This document shows, piece by piece, positions 34,225-43,382 of a stretch of DNA of 63,283 nt. The first letter of the stretch is position 1. Each line of letters opens with the position of its first letter. Source of the stretch: an uncultured Oscillatoriales cyanobacterium (GTDB lineage: Bacteria; Cyanobacteriota; Cyanobacteriia; Cyanobacteriales; Microcoleaceae); NCBI GenBank assembly GCA_903893625.1, contig CAITND010000196.1, positions 1 through 63,283 on the forward strand, read 5' to 3'. The translations under genes and the position numbers were made by a program. Below the pieces are notes generated by a model. It did not search any database. It worked only from the letters and a program-made list of their open reading frames with translations, and had not been told where the DNA came from.

Positions 34225-34858
34225 CTTAAGACAAAAATTGTCACAAACCGTAAACTCGGATGAAAAGGATGTTGACCCGGTAGGCTATGATTAGACATAG
34301 TAAGAGTCTATTGAGGAAAATAAAGATGCACCTGATGGCAAGATACCCAGATCGATCAACTTCCTGATGGCTTTCGTGTGAACCCCTGATGGGTTAGTTG
34401 GACAAACATGGACACTACGGACAAGTCACGTCTGAGTTGCATGATCGATCAAGGTGTGCGAGTCTATAGTTGATTATGGCAGGCAGATTTTAAGGATTTC
34501 AAGAGGTCTTTTGCAATCACCCACTTTTTCTGAAAGTCACTTAAATTTATGACAAATTTAAGAATAGCTTGAAGTTTTGGGTTAAGCTGCTTGTAGATTG
34601 ATCATCAGGCGTTTTGATTAAAGTTTTCTGTAGTGCAAAAGTGGTGTTAGCTGTTTCGGTGTTCCCGTTCGACTTGACACCCTAACCAGATTGAGCTTAA
34701 ATGCCCTCAAGTCCATACCGTTTGTCTACAACCGCATCCGTGAGTCTGAGGATGTTTGTAGCCCATGAGTCACGGAGAATGGGGCTTACACATTAGAAAT
34801 CATCAAGGATTGCATGAGTTGAATTGAATTTGTATTTCTAGTAACGGTCGGTGGACAA
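34225..34858 (+). other. Long gene-free leader with inverted repeats before a conserved hypothetical gene
   Basis: No coding frame. CCTGATGG occurs three times (34331-34338, 34363-34370, 34385-34392), the last inside the hairpin AACCC-CTGAT-GGGTT. A perfect 9-bp inverted repeat, CTTAAATTT-ATGAC-AAATTTAAG, is at 34540-34562. Near the gene, CATCC/GGATG (34735-34754) and CCGTGA/TCACGG (34738-34775) are mutually exclusive pairings. This could be a long structured 5' leader or a separate small RNA; no named RNA family was recognised. Confidence 0.4.
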
Positions 34859-35422
34859 ATGCAAACGGAAACCAAAAAGCGACGGGCATCAACCAACACT
34901 ATCGTTCGGCGACAGGCAACACCGAAAGAACGAGAATTAATTCACCTGTTAGCAAATTTGGGGTGTTCTCAAGCTAAATATGGTTTGAAACACGCCACGA
35001 GCAAAGGGGCAATTAGTCCAGAAGAACGGTTGCGATTAGCGGAATGGCATTATCTTCGCTTACAACAAATTCGTCGTGTTGAACGCAGTTTAGATCCCGT
35101 TGCCACCCTCAAACGTGTCTATTTCAAAAGTAAATTGAGTCCCCGCAATTTAGAATCTTTGAAATTGTTGTGGATTGAAGAAGAAAAAACCAGAGTCAAA
35201 CGAGTTGATCCTGAACTAGATGATCTGCTTTGTGAGGCTTTGGATAAAGGGGATACCCTCAAGCAAATTTTTCGGATCATTGAAGTCAAAGAACGACAAT
35301 TTGCTCGAACTCCTGAACCTGGAAAAATCCCCCTCTGGGTGCAAGAATGGGAAGATTCAAATTATGAAATTAACTTTTTTCCTCCCTCCTTCCCTGATTG
35401 GGCACAAATCGTTGATGATTAA
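34859..35422 (+). CDS. Conserved hypothetical cyanobacterial protein
   Basis: 187 residues, charged, helical, no membrane segment. It reads TPKERELIHLLANLGCSQAK, then EERLRLAEWHYLRLQQIRRV and SPRNLESLKLLWIEEEKTR, ending in an acidic aromatic tail (FFPPSFPDWAQIVDD). No domain recognised. A 634-base gene-free stretch precedes it, unusual in this otherwise compact window. Its last 53 bases overlap the 3' end of the convergent hypF, so both tails share DNA. Confidence 0.65.
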   Translation: MQTETKKRRASTNTIVRRQATPKERELIHLLANLGCSQAKYGLKHATSKGAISPEERLRLAEWHYLRLQQIRRVERSLDPVATLKRVYFKSKLSPRNLESLKLLWIEEEKTRVKRVDPELDDLLCEALDKGDTLKQIFRIIEVKERQFARTPEPGKIPLWVQEWEDSNYEINFFPPSFPDWAQIVDD

Positions 35423-37814
35423 TTAAAAAGGCAACTTGTCCTAGTGCTAATCCTCCATCATTTGGAGGAATTTTTTGTGACCAATACACCTGAAATTGTT
35501 CTTGACAAAGCCGTTTAATAATGTGTTCAATTAAATATTGATTCTGAAAACATCCTCCACTTAAGGTTATTGTTTTTTCTCCTAATTTTTTCGCTATTTC
35601 TACAACCGCTTCTACTAAAGTATTATGAAATTTAGCCGAAATTAAATTAATCGGTTTTTGGTTAATTTTATCCTGCAATATTCCTTGAATTGTAGATTCC
35701 CAATTGAAATAATTCATATTATCGCCCTTTTCTAAAAGTTGGGAGGAATCACACCATTCAAACGGATAATATTCATCGGTTTCTAAATGATCAATTGCAA
35801 ATTCTAACGCCATTGCTGCTTGTCCTTCAAAACTCACTATTTGACAAATTCCTAATAAAGCAGCCACCCCATCAAAAAGTCTGCCTACACTAGAGGTTAA
35901 GGGTGTATTTAATTTGCGATTTAGCATGGTTTGAATAATTTTTAACTCTTGAGTTGTGAAAGATTGCATCAACTCTAAATTCATCTTGAGATTAAATACA
36001 GAATTTCCGAATAATTCATACAATAATCCTAACGCAATTCGTCGAGGTTCATAAACCGCTTTATCTCCACCGGGTAGGGGAAAGGGACGGAAAGACGCAA
36101 TGCGTTTAATTTGGGTTTCTGTAATCTGAAAAAACTCTCCCCCCCAAATAGTTCCATCGAGTCCATATCCTGTTCCATCCCAGGCTATTCCTAATAGGGG
36201 AGATTGTAAATTATGTTCAGCAATGACAGCAAAAACATGAGCGAGATGATGTTGAACTGAAATCATCGGAATGGGGGGATTTTGTTGAGATAACTTCTCT
36301 GCAAATTGAGTAGAATAATAATCAGGATGAGCATCACAAACAATGATATTAGGTTGAAAATCATAGATCTGACTGAGGCTATTAATCACTTCTTGAAACG
36401 CGGCTAAAGCTTGGGGGTTTTCTAAGTCCCCAATATGTTGACTCAAGAAGGCTTTTTGATTAAATGCGATCGCAATTGTACTCTTTAAATGTCCGCCCAA
36501 AGCTAAAACTTTTATTGGGTTTTCTATTGACAAATCAGAAGGTTGTGCTAAACTAAAGTTAGTTTGATAGAATTGGGATCTGTCTGCGCCTATAGGGTCT
36601 GGGATGGAAATCGGTAAAGGCGCGTAACCCCTCGCCCGACGCAGCACCATTTCTTCACCTGCAATAATCCTGACAACAGAATCATCAATCGGTCTAACAA
36701 TGGGGCGGTTATGAACTAAAAAGAAATCCGCGATTTGATTCAAGCGAGTTACCGCTTCTGCTTCGTCAATACAAATCGGTTCACTGGCAAAATTACCACT
36801 GGTTGCCACAATTGGGAAGTTTAATTCACCTAATAATAAATGATGTAAGGGTGTATAGGGTAACATCACGCCTAAATAGGGATTGTCGGGCGCGACAGAC
36901 TTTAATAGATAGGAAATTCGACGTAATAAAACAATCGGAGAAGCCGGAGAAGATAATAACTTTGCTTCTAATTCAGAAACAAAACAATCTGGTTTAACTT
37001 GTTCTAAATTGGGATACATCACCGCCAAAGGTTTAGCAGGGCGACGTTTACGAGTGCGTAAATTCTGGACGGCGGTTTCATTTCTAGCGTCAACCATTAA
37101 ATGAAATCCTCCTAACCCTTTTAATGCTAATATTTGACCTGAACGAACAATATCCGCCGCTTGTCTTAGTGCTTGATGAAAACTTGCAATTACATTCCCG
37201 TTTTTATCCCATAATTCTAATTCCGGCCCACAAACAGGACAAGCATTCGGTTGAGCATGAAACCGACGATTTAAAGGATTATTATATTCGGTTTGACAAT
37301 CAGAACACATGGTAAAAGTTGCCATTGTGGTGTAATTTCGATCATAGGGTAAATCTCGAATAATCGAATAACGCGGCCCACAGTTTGTACAGTTTGTAAA
37401 GGGGTATTGATAACGGCGATTTTGAGGGTCTAAAATATCTTGTAAACAGTCAGAACAGGTTGACAAATCTGGTAAAACAATAGCAGATTTTTCTCGGTGA
37501 TTTGTGGGTTCAGAAACGTGAATTTCAAATTCAGAATAACCGACAATTGGCAACCAAACCGCGTTTAAACTTTGGATTTCAGATTGAGGAGGTTTTTCTT
37601 CTAAAATACGAGCTTGAAACTGTTCTAAATTTTCCCGCAAACCTTCAACTTGAATACAGACACCTTGAACAGAGTTATTAACCCATCCGGTTAAGTTTAA
37701 CTCCGTTGCGAGACGATAAATAAACGGACGAAACCCCACGCCTTGGACTGTTCCTTGAATCGTCAGTTGTAGGCGATATTGTTGAGAATTGAAATCAAAA
37801 GAACCTTGTATCAT
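35370..37814 (-). CDS. hypF: Hydrogenase maturation carbamoyltransferase HypF
   Basis: 814 residues. It makes the carbamoyl group, passed to HypE, that becomes the cyanide ligands of the [NiFe] centre. Domains in order: acylphosphatase (VQGVGFRPFIYRLA), two CxxC zinc fingers (CSDCLQDI..CTNCG and CSDCQTEY..CPVCG), YrdC-like carbamoyl-AMP domain (GLGGFHLMVDA), and Kae1-like transferase domain (VQHHLAHVFAVI, WDGTGYGLDGTIWGGE). The conserved family end is GGLALGQ; the extra tail (HQRFVPNQGRREEKS) reads into the convergent neighbour. It is separated from hypB by the pentapeptide-STAND-CHAT island on the other strand. Confidence 0.95.
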   Translation of the reverse strand: MIQGSFDFNSQQYRLQLTIQGTVQGVGFRPFIYRLATELNLTGWVNNSVQGVCIQVEGLRENLEQFQARILEEKPPQSEIQSLNAVWLPIVGYSEFEIHVSEPTNHREKSAIVLPDLSTCSDCLQDILDPQNRRYQYPFTNCTNCGPRYSIIRDLPYDRNYTTMATFTMCSDCQTEYNNPLNRRFHAQPNACPVCGPELELWDKNGNVIASFHQALRQAADIVRSGQILALKGLGGFHLMVDARNETAVQNLRTRKRRPAKPLAVMYPNLEQVKPDCFVSELEAKLLSSPASPIVLLRRISYLLKSVAPDNPYLGVMLPYTPLHHLLLGELNFPIVATSGNFASEPICIDEAEAVTRLNQIADFFLVHNRPIVRPIDDSVVRIIAGEEMVLRRARGYAPLPISIPDPIGADRSQFYQTNFSLAQPSDLSIENPIKVLALGGHLKSTIAIAFNQKAFLSQHIGDLENPQALAAFQEVINSLSQIYDFQPNIIVCDAHPDYYSTQFAEKLSQQNPPIPMISVQHHLAHVFAVIAEHNLQSPLLGIAWDGTGYGLDGTIWGGEFFQITETQIKRIASFRPFPLPGGDKAVYEPRRIALGLLYELFGNSVFNLKMNLELMQSFTTQELKIIQTMLNRKLNTPLTSSVGRLFDGVAALLGICQIVSFEGQAAMALEFAIDHLETDEYYPFEWCDSSQLLEKGDNMNYFNWESTIQGILQDKINQKPINLISAKFHNTLVEAVVEIAKKLGEKTITLSGGCFQNQYLIEHIIKRLCQEQFQVYWSQKIPPNDGGLALGQVAFLINHQRFVPNQGRREEKS

Positions 37815-37968
37815 AAATCAGACTCAGAACAATTTTATTATAGCGATATTAGCAACCGATCGCACAAATTCTATTAATTTAGGGTAAAATTATAGAAAAA
37901 TTCATCTCAGTTTGTAGACAGACCCCTCCTCATCGGTAGAAAATCATGGTATGAAAGTTAAAACATAA

Positions 37969-39291
37969 TTGTCATCTATCAAACCTGAAAGGGTAGAATC
38001 ATTAGAAAAAATGCTAGAACCAAACTCCAAAGAACGCTTTGAGCAGAAAAAAGCCTTACCAGGGTTAAAATCACCGGATTTAGCAACAGAATCACAGGCT
38101 TCAACCCCTAAACCGAGAAAAGCCGTTGTTAATATGATTTTGGCAAGTGTGGCGGTTTTGAGTACATTAATAGCAATTTGGGTTTGGGTCGAAAATAGTC
38201 GTCTCAGTCAACGGTTGAAGACAGAAACTTCTAATTTAACAACATCATCGGCAAAAAAACAACCCAAAAACCCGCAAGAAACTCTGTTAAAAACACGGAA
38301 ATGTCCTGAATGTAATTTAAGTAGAGCTAATTTGAAAAAAGCCAATTTAAGAGAAGCGTATTTGTGGAAAGCAAACTTAGAAAATGCTGATTTGAATGAT
38401 GCTAATTTGGAGTTAGCTGATTTACGCGGTGCAACTTTAGCCGGGGCAGATTTACGCGATAGTCAACTAGCAAGTGCTAATTTAGGATATGCTAATTTAA
38501 TCGGTGCAAAACTGAATAATACTGATTTTCAACAGGCGAATTTATGGCAAGCTAATTTAAAAAATGCTCAACTGAATAATGCCACATTCAGACAAGCTGA
38601 TTTACGCAAAGCTAATTTAGAATCTGCTAATTTAGAATCCGCTAATTTTTTGATGGCTAATTTAACTTCAGCTAATCTTAAAAAAGCTAAATTAGAAAAT
38701 GCTAATCTCAATGGTGCTAATTTAGAATCCGCTAATTTAGCAGAAGCCAATTTAAAAAATGCGGTTCTCACGGAAGCCAATTTAACCCACGCTAATTTAG
38801 GAAATGCTATTTTAAATCAGGCTGATTTAAAAAACGCTAACTTATCTGACGCTGTGTTATGGTTAGCTCAATTAGAGAAAGCGAATTTAGAAAATGCTAA
38901 TTTAGAAAATGCCAAGTTAGGTTATGCTAAACTGAATCAAGCAAACTTGAATAACGCTCAATTGATTGATGCGGTGTTAGAAGGAGCAAGTTTAGAAGAT
39001 ACGGATTTACAAAAAGCTAATTTAAAAGGGGCAAAATTAGAACGAGCTAATTTATTAGGAGCGTATTTAGAACGAGCTAATTTACAAGAAGCTAATTTAG
39101 CAGGCGCGGATTTACGAGGAGCAAATTTGAGTAAAGCTAACCTGCAAAATGCCTATTTACAAGGGGCAAATTTACGCGGAGCTAACTTAAAAGGGGCAGA
39201 TTTAGAGGGAGCAAATCTACGGGATGCCCAGTTAAAAGGAGCAACAATGCCGAATGGTAAAATTTATGTTGATGATGAAGAAAAAGAGTAA
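37969..39291 (+). CDS. Membrane-anchored pentapeptide-repeat protein
   Basis: 440 residues from TTG 37969; ATG 38011 is an alternative, and neither has a clear ribosome site. A cytosolic Pro/Ser-rich N-terminus is followed by one membrane helix (about 51-70, VVNMILASVAVLSTLIAIWV) and a coiled segment. KCPECNLSRANL (about 109) then opens about sixty A(N/D)LxX pentapeptides ending at residue 425. It would project a long beta-helix from a membrane. It is the first gene of the three-gene island between hypF and hypB, 244 bases before the STAND gene on the same strand, with a palindromic element in between. Confidence 0.85.
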   Translation: MSSIKPERVESLEKMLEPNSKERFEQKKALPGLKSPDLATESQASTPKPRKAVVNMILASVAVLSTLIAIWVWVENSRLSQRLKTETSNLTTSSAKKQPKNPQETLLKTRKCPECNLSRANLKKANLREAYLWKANLENADLNDANLELADLRGATLAGADLRDSQLASANLGYANLIGAKLNNTDFQQANLWQANLKNAQLNNATFRQADLRKANLESANLESANFLMANLTSANLKKAKLENANLNGANLESANLAEANLKNAVLTEANLTHANLGNAILNQADLKNANLSDAVLWLAQLEKANLENANLENAKLGYAKLNQANLNNAQLIDAVLEGASLEDTDLQKANLKGAKLERANLLGAYLERANLQEANLAGADLRGANLSKANLQNAYLQGANLRGANLKGADLEGANLRDAQLKGATMPNGKIYVDDEEKE

Positions 39292-39423
39292 TAAAAGATG
39301 AGTTAAATTAGGAGGAAGTGGCTTTTAAGCCGATTAAAGAAATCACTAACAAACCCAAGAAAAATAACCGCCCAAAACTAACCGAATCTTTAAAAATAAT
39401 TACTCCCATAATGACAGTATCGT

Positions 39424-39451
39424 GTAGAGACGTGCCATGGCGCGTCTCTAC
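39424..39451. repeat. GTAGAGACG-family palindrome, intergenic copy 2
   Basis: 28 bp, identical to 26500-26527, and both are followed by GTGG. It lies between the membrane pentapeptide gene and the STAND gene, where it could serve as a terminator or act on mRNA stability. Confidence 0.85.
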
Positions 39452-39535
39452 GTGGGATTGAGGGATCATCTGTAGTATATTCAGGATTTCATATTAGGTG
39501 TAAAATAGAAAAATAGTAAAACAAGAGAAAATGGG

Positions 39536-42500
39536 ATGCCGGAGGAAGACCGCAGTGTAGAAATTGGGGGGATGGATGGTGGCGTCAGTCCTATTATTAC
39601 TGGCGATCGCAATACTGCTACAATTACTATCACGAATTACTATTACCGTAAAAATACTACAGGAGTACCTGTTGAATCTACGGATACGGCTGATGAAAAT
39701 CTACCCTGTCCTTATCGCGGTTTGTTTCACTTTGGGCCAGATGATGCGGCGTTTTTCTTTGGACGGGAGGTATTTGTAGAAGAACTTTTTGCCGCAACTC
39801 AAACCCGTAAATTTATACCCGTGTTGGGTGCGTCGGGAAGTGGGAAATCTTCGGTGGTGTTAGCGGGATTAGTGCCTAAATTGCAACAAGTCGGACACTG
39901 GAAGTTTACCCATTTTCGACCCGGTGAAGGGGATGATCCATTCCATGCTCTGGCTTTGGCACTGGTTCCTTTGTTCCTGCCTCATCTATTTGGCGATGAC
40001 AAATTAAAAGAAACTCGCAAGATTGCAGAATCTCTGCGTAACGAAGTTTATCCTCTATCTTATATTTTAACTGAAATTCAACACAACTATCCTCAAGAGC
40101 GGGTGTTGTTAATTGCCGATCAATTTGAAGAACTTTATACCTTGTGTCCCGATCAGAAAGTTCGCCATCATTTCCTAGATACCTTATTAGCTTACTTTCA
40201 ATCTTCCCCTGACAATACTAATGTATTGGTGGCAACCATGCGGGCTGATTTCTTGGGAAATGCCCTTTCCTATCCTAAATTTGGGGAAGTGTTGCGAAAT
40301 GCTGATATCAAAATTAGGTCGATGAACCGTGAGGAACTTTCCCAGGTAATTGTTAAACCTGCGGAAAAGTTGGGAATAACCTTTCAAGATGGACTGGTAA
40401 AACGAATTTTAGATGATGTAGAAGACCAACCCGGAAATTTACCGTTACTAGAATTTGCATTAACAGAATTGTGGAATAAGCGTACAGGTAAACAATTAAC
40501 TCACCAAATCTATGAAGAAATTGGTCAAGTTGAAGGTGCATTAGCTCGCCATGCTGATCAGAAATATAGCCAGTTGACAGATGAGGAGAAGGAAAAAGTC
40601 CGGCGGATTTTTATTCAATTGGTGCGTCCGGGGGAGGGGGTAGAGGATACCAGACGCATAGCGATGAAAGCGGAATTGGGAGAACAAAGCTGGTCTTTAG
40701 TCAAACAATTGGCTGATGCTCGGTTGGTGGTGACAAGTCGCAATGCTGCCAGCCAAGAAACAGTAGAGATAGTCCATGAAGCTCTAATTCGCAATTGGGG
40801 AGAACTGCGAGAATGGATGAATACAGACCGCGTTTTTAGAGCTTGGCAAGAGCGACTGCGGGCTGCAAAGGGACAATGGGAAGCAACGAATCGAGATTCA
40901 GATTCATTGTTGCGAGGTGCAGCCTTAGCAGAAGCACAAGAAAAACTGAAGGAACGCCCAGAAGATTTAATTGATGAGAAAAATTTTATCGAGCAGAGTA
41001 TCCAAGAGCGCGATCGCCAACGCCACCGAACTATCATTACGTTTACTAGCTTCTCTGTAGTTGCTTCCGTTCTTGCACTTGTAGCTGGAATAGAGCGGTG
41101 GCATTCTGTCATTTCTGAAAAAAATGACCAACTTATAGTTCACACTCAGTCTTCAGAAGCCCTATTTACTTCCAATAAAAAGTTTGATGCACTTTTAGAA
41201 AGTATCAGATCTGGGAAACAAATGAAAGGAGAATTTGGCATCAAAGCTGATACGGAGATGCAAGTTGTAGGAGCTTTACTACAGGCAGTTTATGGCGTGA
41301 GAGAGCGCAATCGTTTTGAAGGTTATAACCAGCCATTTATTCGTGCTGCCTTCTCCGCAGATGGTACAAAAATTGCTGCGACAAATTTTGATGGTGCTAT
41401 TAAAATTTGGAATTTCAATGGCGCAGAAATAAAGACTATTAATCAAAAAAAATCAGGTAATATTAACAATCAGCCTATTAGTTTAGACTGCCCAGCCAAT
41501 AGTGTCAGCTTTAGCTCTAGTAGTAATACTATTGTTGCTAGCGATGGTGATAACATTAAACTTTGGGACTTTAATGGTAAAGAACTCAAAAGTTTTCCAG
41601 GCAAAGGAAAGGACGTTGTATTAACAAGCATAAGTAATGATGGCAAACTGATTGCTGCTGTTAGTCATCTTGGGAAAGTTACCATTTGGAATCAAAAGGG
41701 TGAAGAACTTGACACTTTTCAGAATTATGATAACTTCCTGCCTATGAGTATTCCTATTTTTAGTCCCGATAACAATATTCTTGCCTCTGCCGGTCAAGAA
41801 AATGTCATTCTTCGGAATTTAAACACTAAAACATCTACACCCTTAAAAAACGATTGGACAGTATGCAGCGTAGATTTCAACTCAAACAGTAGGGAACTTG
41901 CTGTTACTGAACTTCTAAGTAGAGTGAAACTTTGGAGTATCAAAGATCAAAAGCCGACTTTTTTCGAGGATTTGGGTGTTATAAGTGTAATTCATAGTTC
42001 TGAAGGACTCGTTTCTACTAATTGGGATGGCAGCATCAAATTCTGGCATTTATTCAATAACGAATGGCAAGTCGAATCTTGGAATGGTCATAGTGCTCCC
42101 GTGTGGAATGCAAGCTTTAGCCCAAATAAAAAGATGCTACTTTCTGTTAGTGACGACAAAACAATTAAACTCTGGAATCTTGAGGGTATAAAGCCACCAA
42201 GCTTTAGACCCAGTAATGGAAGTTTAGGAGATATTAGTCTTAGCCCAGATGGTCAAACCATTGCTACTGTTACTGCTGATGACTCCATCAAATTTTGGAA
42301 TCTGGATGGTACTCCTGCTAAAAAAACTTTTCACAAAGTCTCTGGTTTTAGCAAAATAACTTTCAGCCCTGACGGTAAGTATTTAGTTTCCAGCTTTCGC
42401 AGTATTGTTCAACTTTGGAATATTAATAGTGGAGAATCAAAGATTCTTATCACAGAAAAATTGCCTAGAGGTAAGAGGAATGATTTTGGCAGAGTTAGCT

Positions 42501-43177
42501 TTAGTTCGGATAGCAAAACTATTGCAATTGGAAGAGAAGATGGCACTATAAAACTTTTGCATCTTGATGGCACAGAAATCAAAACTCTTCAAGGAGGTAG
42601 CAAGATAGTTAGCTACAGCAAAAATGGTAAGATTATTGCTTCTGCTAGTAGTAACAATACTGTAAAACTTTGGAACTCCAACGGTAAAGAATTGTCAGCT
42701 TTGATAGGAAGCTCTTATCCTATTACCAGTTTGAGCTTTAGCCCAGATAGCCAAACTTTAGTAGCAGGAAATAAGAACGGAAATATTATAATTTGGGGAA
42801 TCAATGGAACAAAGCTTCAAACTCTTCAAGGTCACAATTCTGCTGTTAAGAGTTTAACTTTCAGACCAGACGGTAAGATTTTTGCCTCTGCTAGCGGTAA
42901 TGGTTCAAACGAAGATGATGGTACGATTAAATTTTGGAGCATTGATGGTATAGAGATTAAAACTTTTAAAACTAATAGTCCTAGCGTTTCTGGTATAAAT
43001 TTTAGTCGAGATGGCAAGATGCTAATCGTCGGAAAGCAAATGGAAGTAACTATGTGGAATTTGAATTTAGACTATCTACTTAGTAAAGGTTGTAATTGGG
43101 TACGCGATTATTTAGAGAATAATCCTCAAGTCAGTAAGAGCGACAAGCACCTCTGCGATGATGTTCCTAAGGAATGA
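39536..43177 (+). CDS. STAND NTPase (nSTAND1) with WD40 repeats
   Basis: 1213 residues. Order: a short N-terminal module RSVEIGGMDGG..ITGDRNTATI (6-30); an nSTAND1 NTPase beginning PYRGLFHFGPDDAAFFFGRE, with Walker A GASGSGKSS (98-106) and Walker B LLIADQFEELY (191-201); helical regions to about 490; a membrane helix (about 498-519, ITFTSFSVVASVLALVAGIE); then about 14 WD40 repeats (about 595-1185, motifs IKIWNFNG, IKLWNLEG, VKLWNSNG) and the usual closing LSKGCNWVRDYLENNP. STAND proteins are ATP-switched sensors that oligomerise on ligand binding. It has no catalytic effector of its own; the adjacent CHAT protease is the probable one. Confidence 0.88.
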   Translation: MPEEDRSVEIGGMDGGVSPIITGDRNTATITITNYYYRKNTTGVPVESTDTADENLPCPYRGLFHFGPDDAAFFFGREVFVEELFAATQTRKFIPVLGASGSGKSSVVLAGLVPKLQQVGHWKFTHFRPGEGDDPFHALALALVPLFLPHLFGDDKLKETRKIAESLRNEVYPLSYILTEIQHNYPQERVLLIADQFEELYTLCPDQKVRHHFLDTLLAYFQSSPDNTNVLVATMRADFLGNALSYPKFGEVLRNADIKIRSMNREELSQVIVKPAEKLGITFQDGLVKRILDDVEDQPGNLPLLEFALTELWNKRTGKQLTHQIYEEIGQVEGALARHADQKYSQLTDEEKEKVRRIFIQLVRPGEGVEDTRRIAMKAELGEQSWSLVKQLADARLVVTSRNAASQETVEIVHEALIRNWGELREWMNTDRVFRAWQERLRAAKGQWEATNRDSDSLLRGAALAEAQEKLKERPEDLIDEKNFIEQSIQERDRQRHRTIITFTSFSVVASVLALVAGIERWHSVISEKNDQLIVHTQSSEALFTSNKKFDALLESIRSGKQMKGEFGIKADTEMQVVGALLQAVYGVRERNRFEGYNQPFIRAAFSADGTKIAATNFDGAIKIWNFNGAEIKTINQKKSGNINNQPISLDCPANSVSFSSSSNTIVASDGDNIKLWDFNGKELKSFPGKGKDVVLTSISNDGKLIAAVSHLGKVTIWNQKGEELDTFQNYDNFLPMSIPIFSPDNNILASAGQENVILRNLNTKTSTPLKNDWTVCSVDFNSNSRELAVTELLSRVKLWSIKDQKPTFFEDLGVISVIHSSEGLVSTNWDGSIKFWHLFNNEWQVESWNGHSAPVWNASFSPNKKMLLSVSDDKTIKLWNLEGIKPPSFRPSNGSLGDISLSPDGQTIATVTADDSIKFWNLDGTPAKKTFHKVSGFSKITFSPDGKYLVSSFRSIVQLWNINSGESKILITEKLPRGKRNDFGRVSFSSDSKTIAIGREDGTIKLLHLDGTEIKTLQGGSKIVSYSKNGKIIASASSNNTVKLWNSNGKELSALIGSSYPITSLSFSPDSQTLVAGNKNGNIIIWGINGTKLQTLQGHNSAVKSLTFRPDGKIFASASGNGSNEDDGTIKFWSIDGIEIKTFKTNSPSVSGINFSRDGKMLIVGKQMEVTMWNLNLDYLLSKGCNWVRDYLENNPQVSKSDKHLCDDVPKE

Positions 43178-43382
43178 AAAATAAATAACTTGCACAATTA
43201 AACCCCAGAAACCTTGATCTACCGTAAACTATTGCCCAATTAGTCACCTTATTGGTTTTTCATTCCTAAGATTGAATCCACCCCAACGAAATCAAAGAGT
43301 TAAGTTGAGGATTTTTACAAAAAAAGTAGCAAGAAAACACCTGTTTTTCCTAGAATATATATAAAAAACCCATAAAAAAAAC

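Noticed and set aside
34225-34858. tmRNA, 6S RNA or Yfr-type RNA
   Set aside because: None of the sequence marks I know for these RNAs were present.
38568-38780. Leftward Lys/Leu/Ala-rich frame, and a similar one at 19388-19591
   Set aside because: Antisense of pentapeptide repeats, whose periodic codons keep the complement open.
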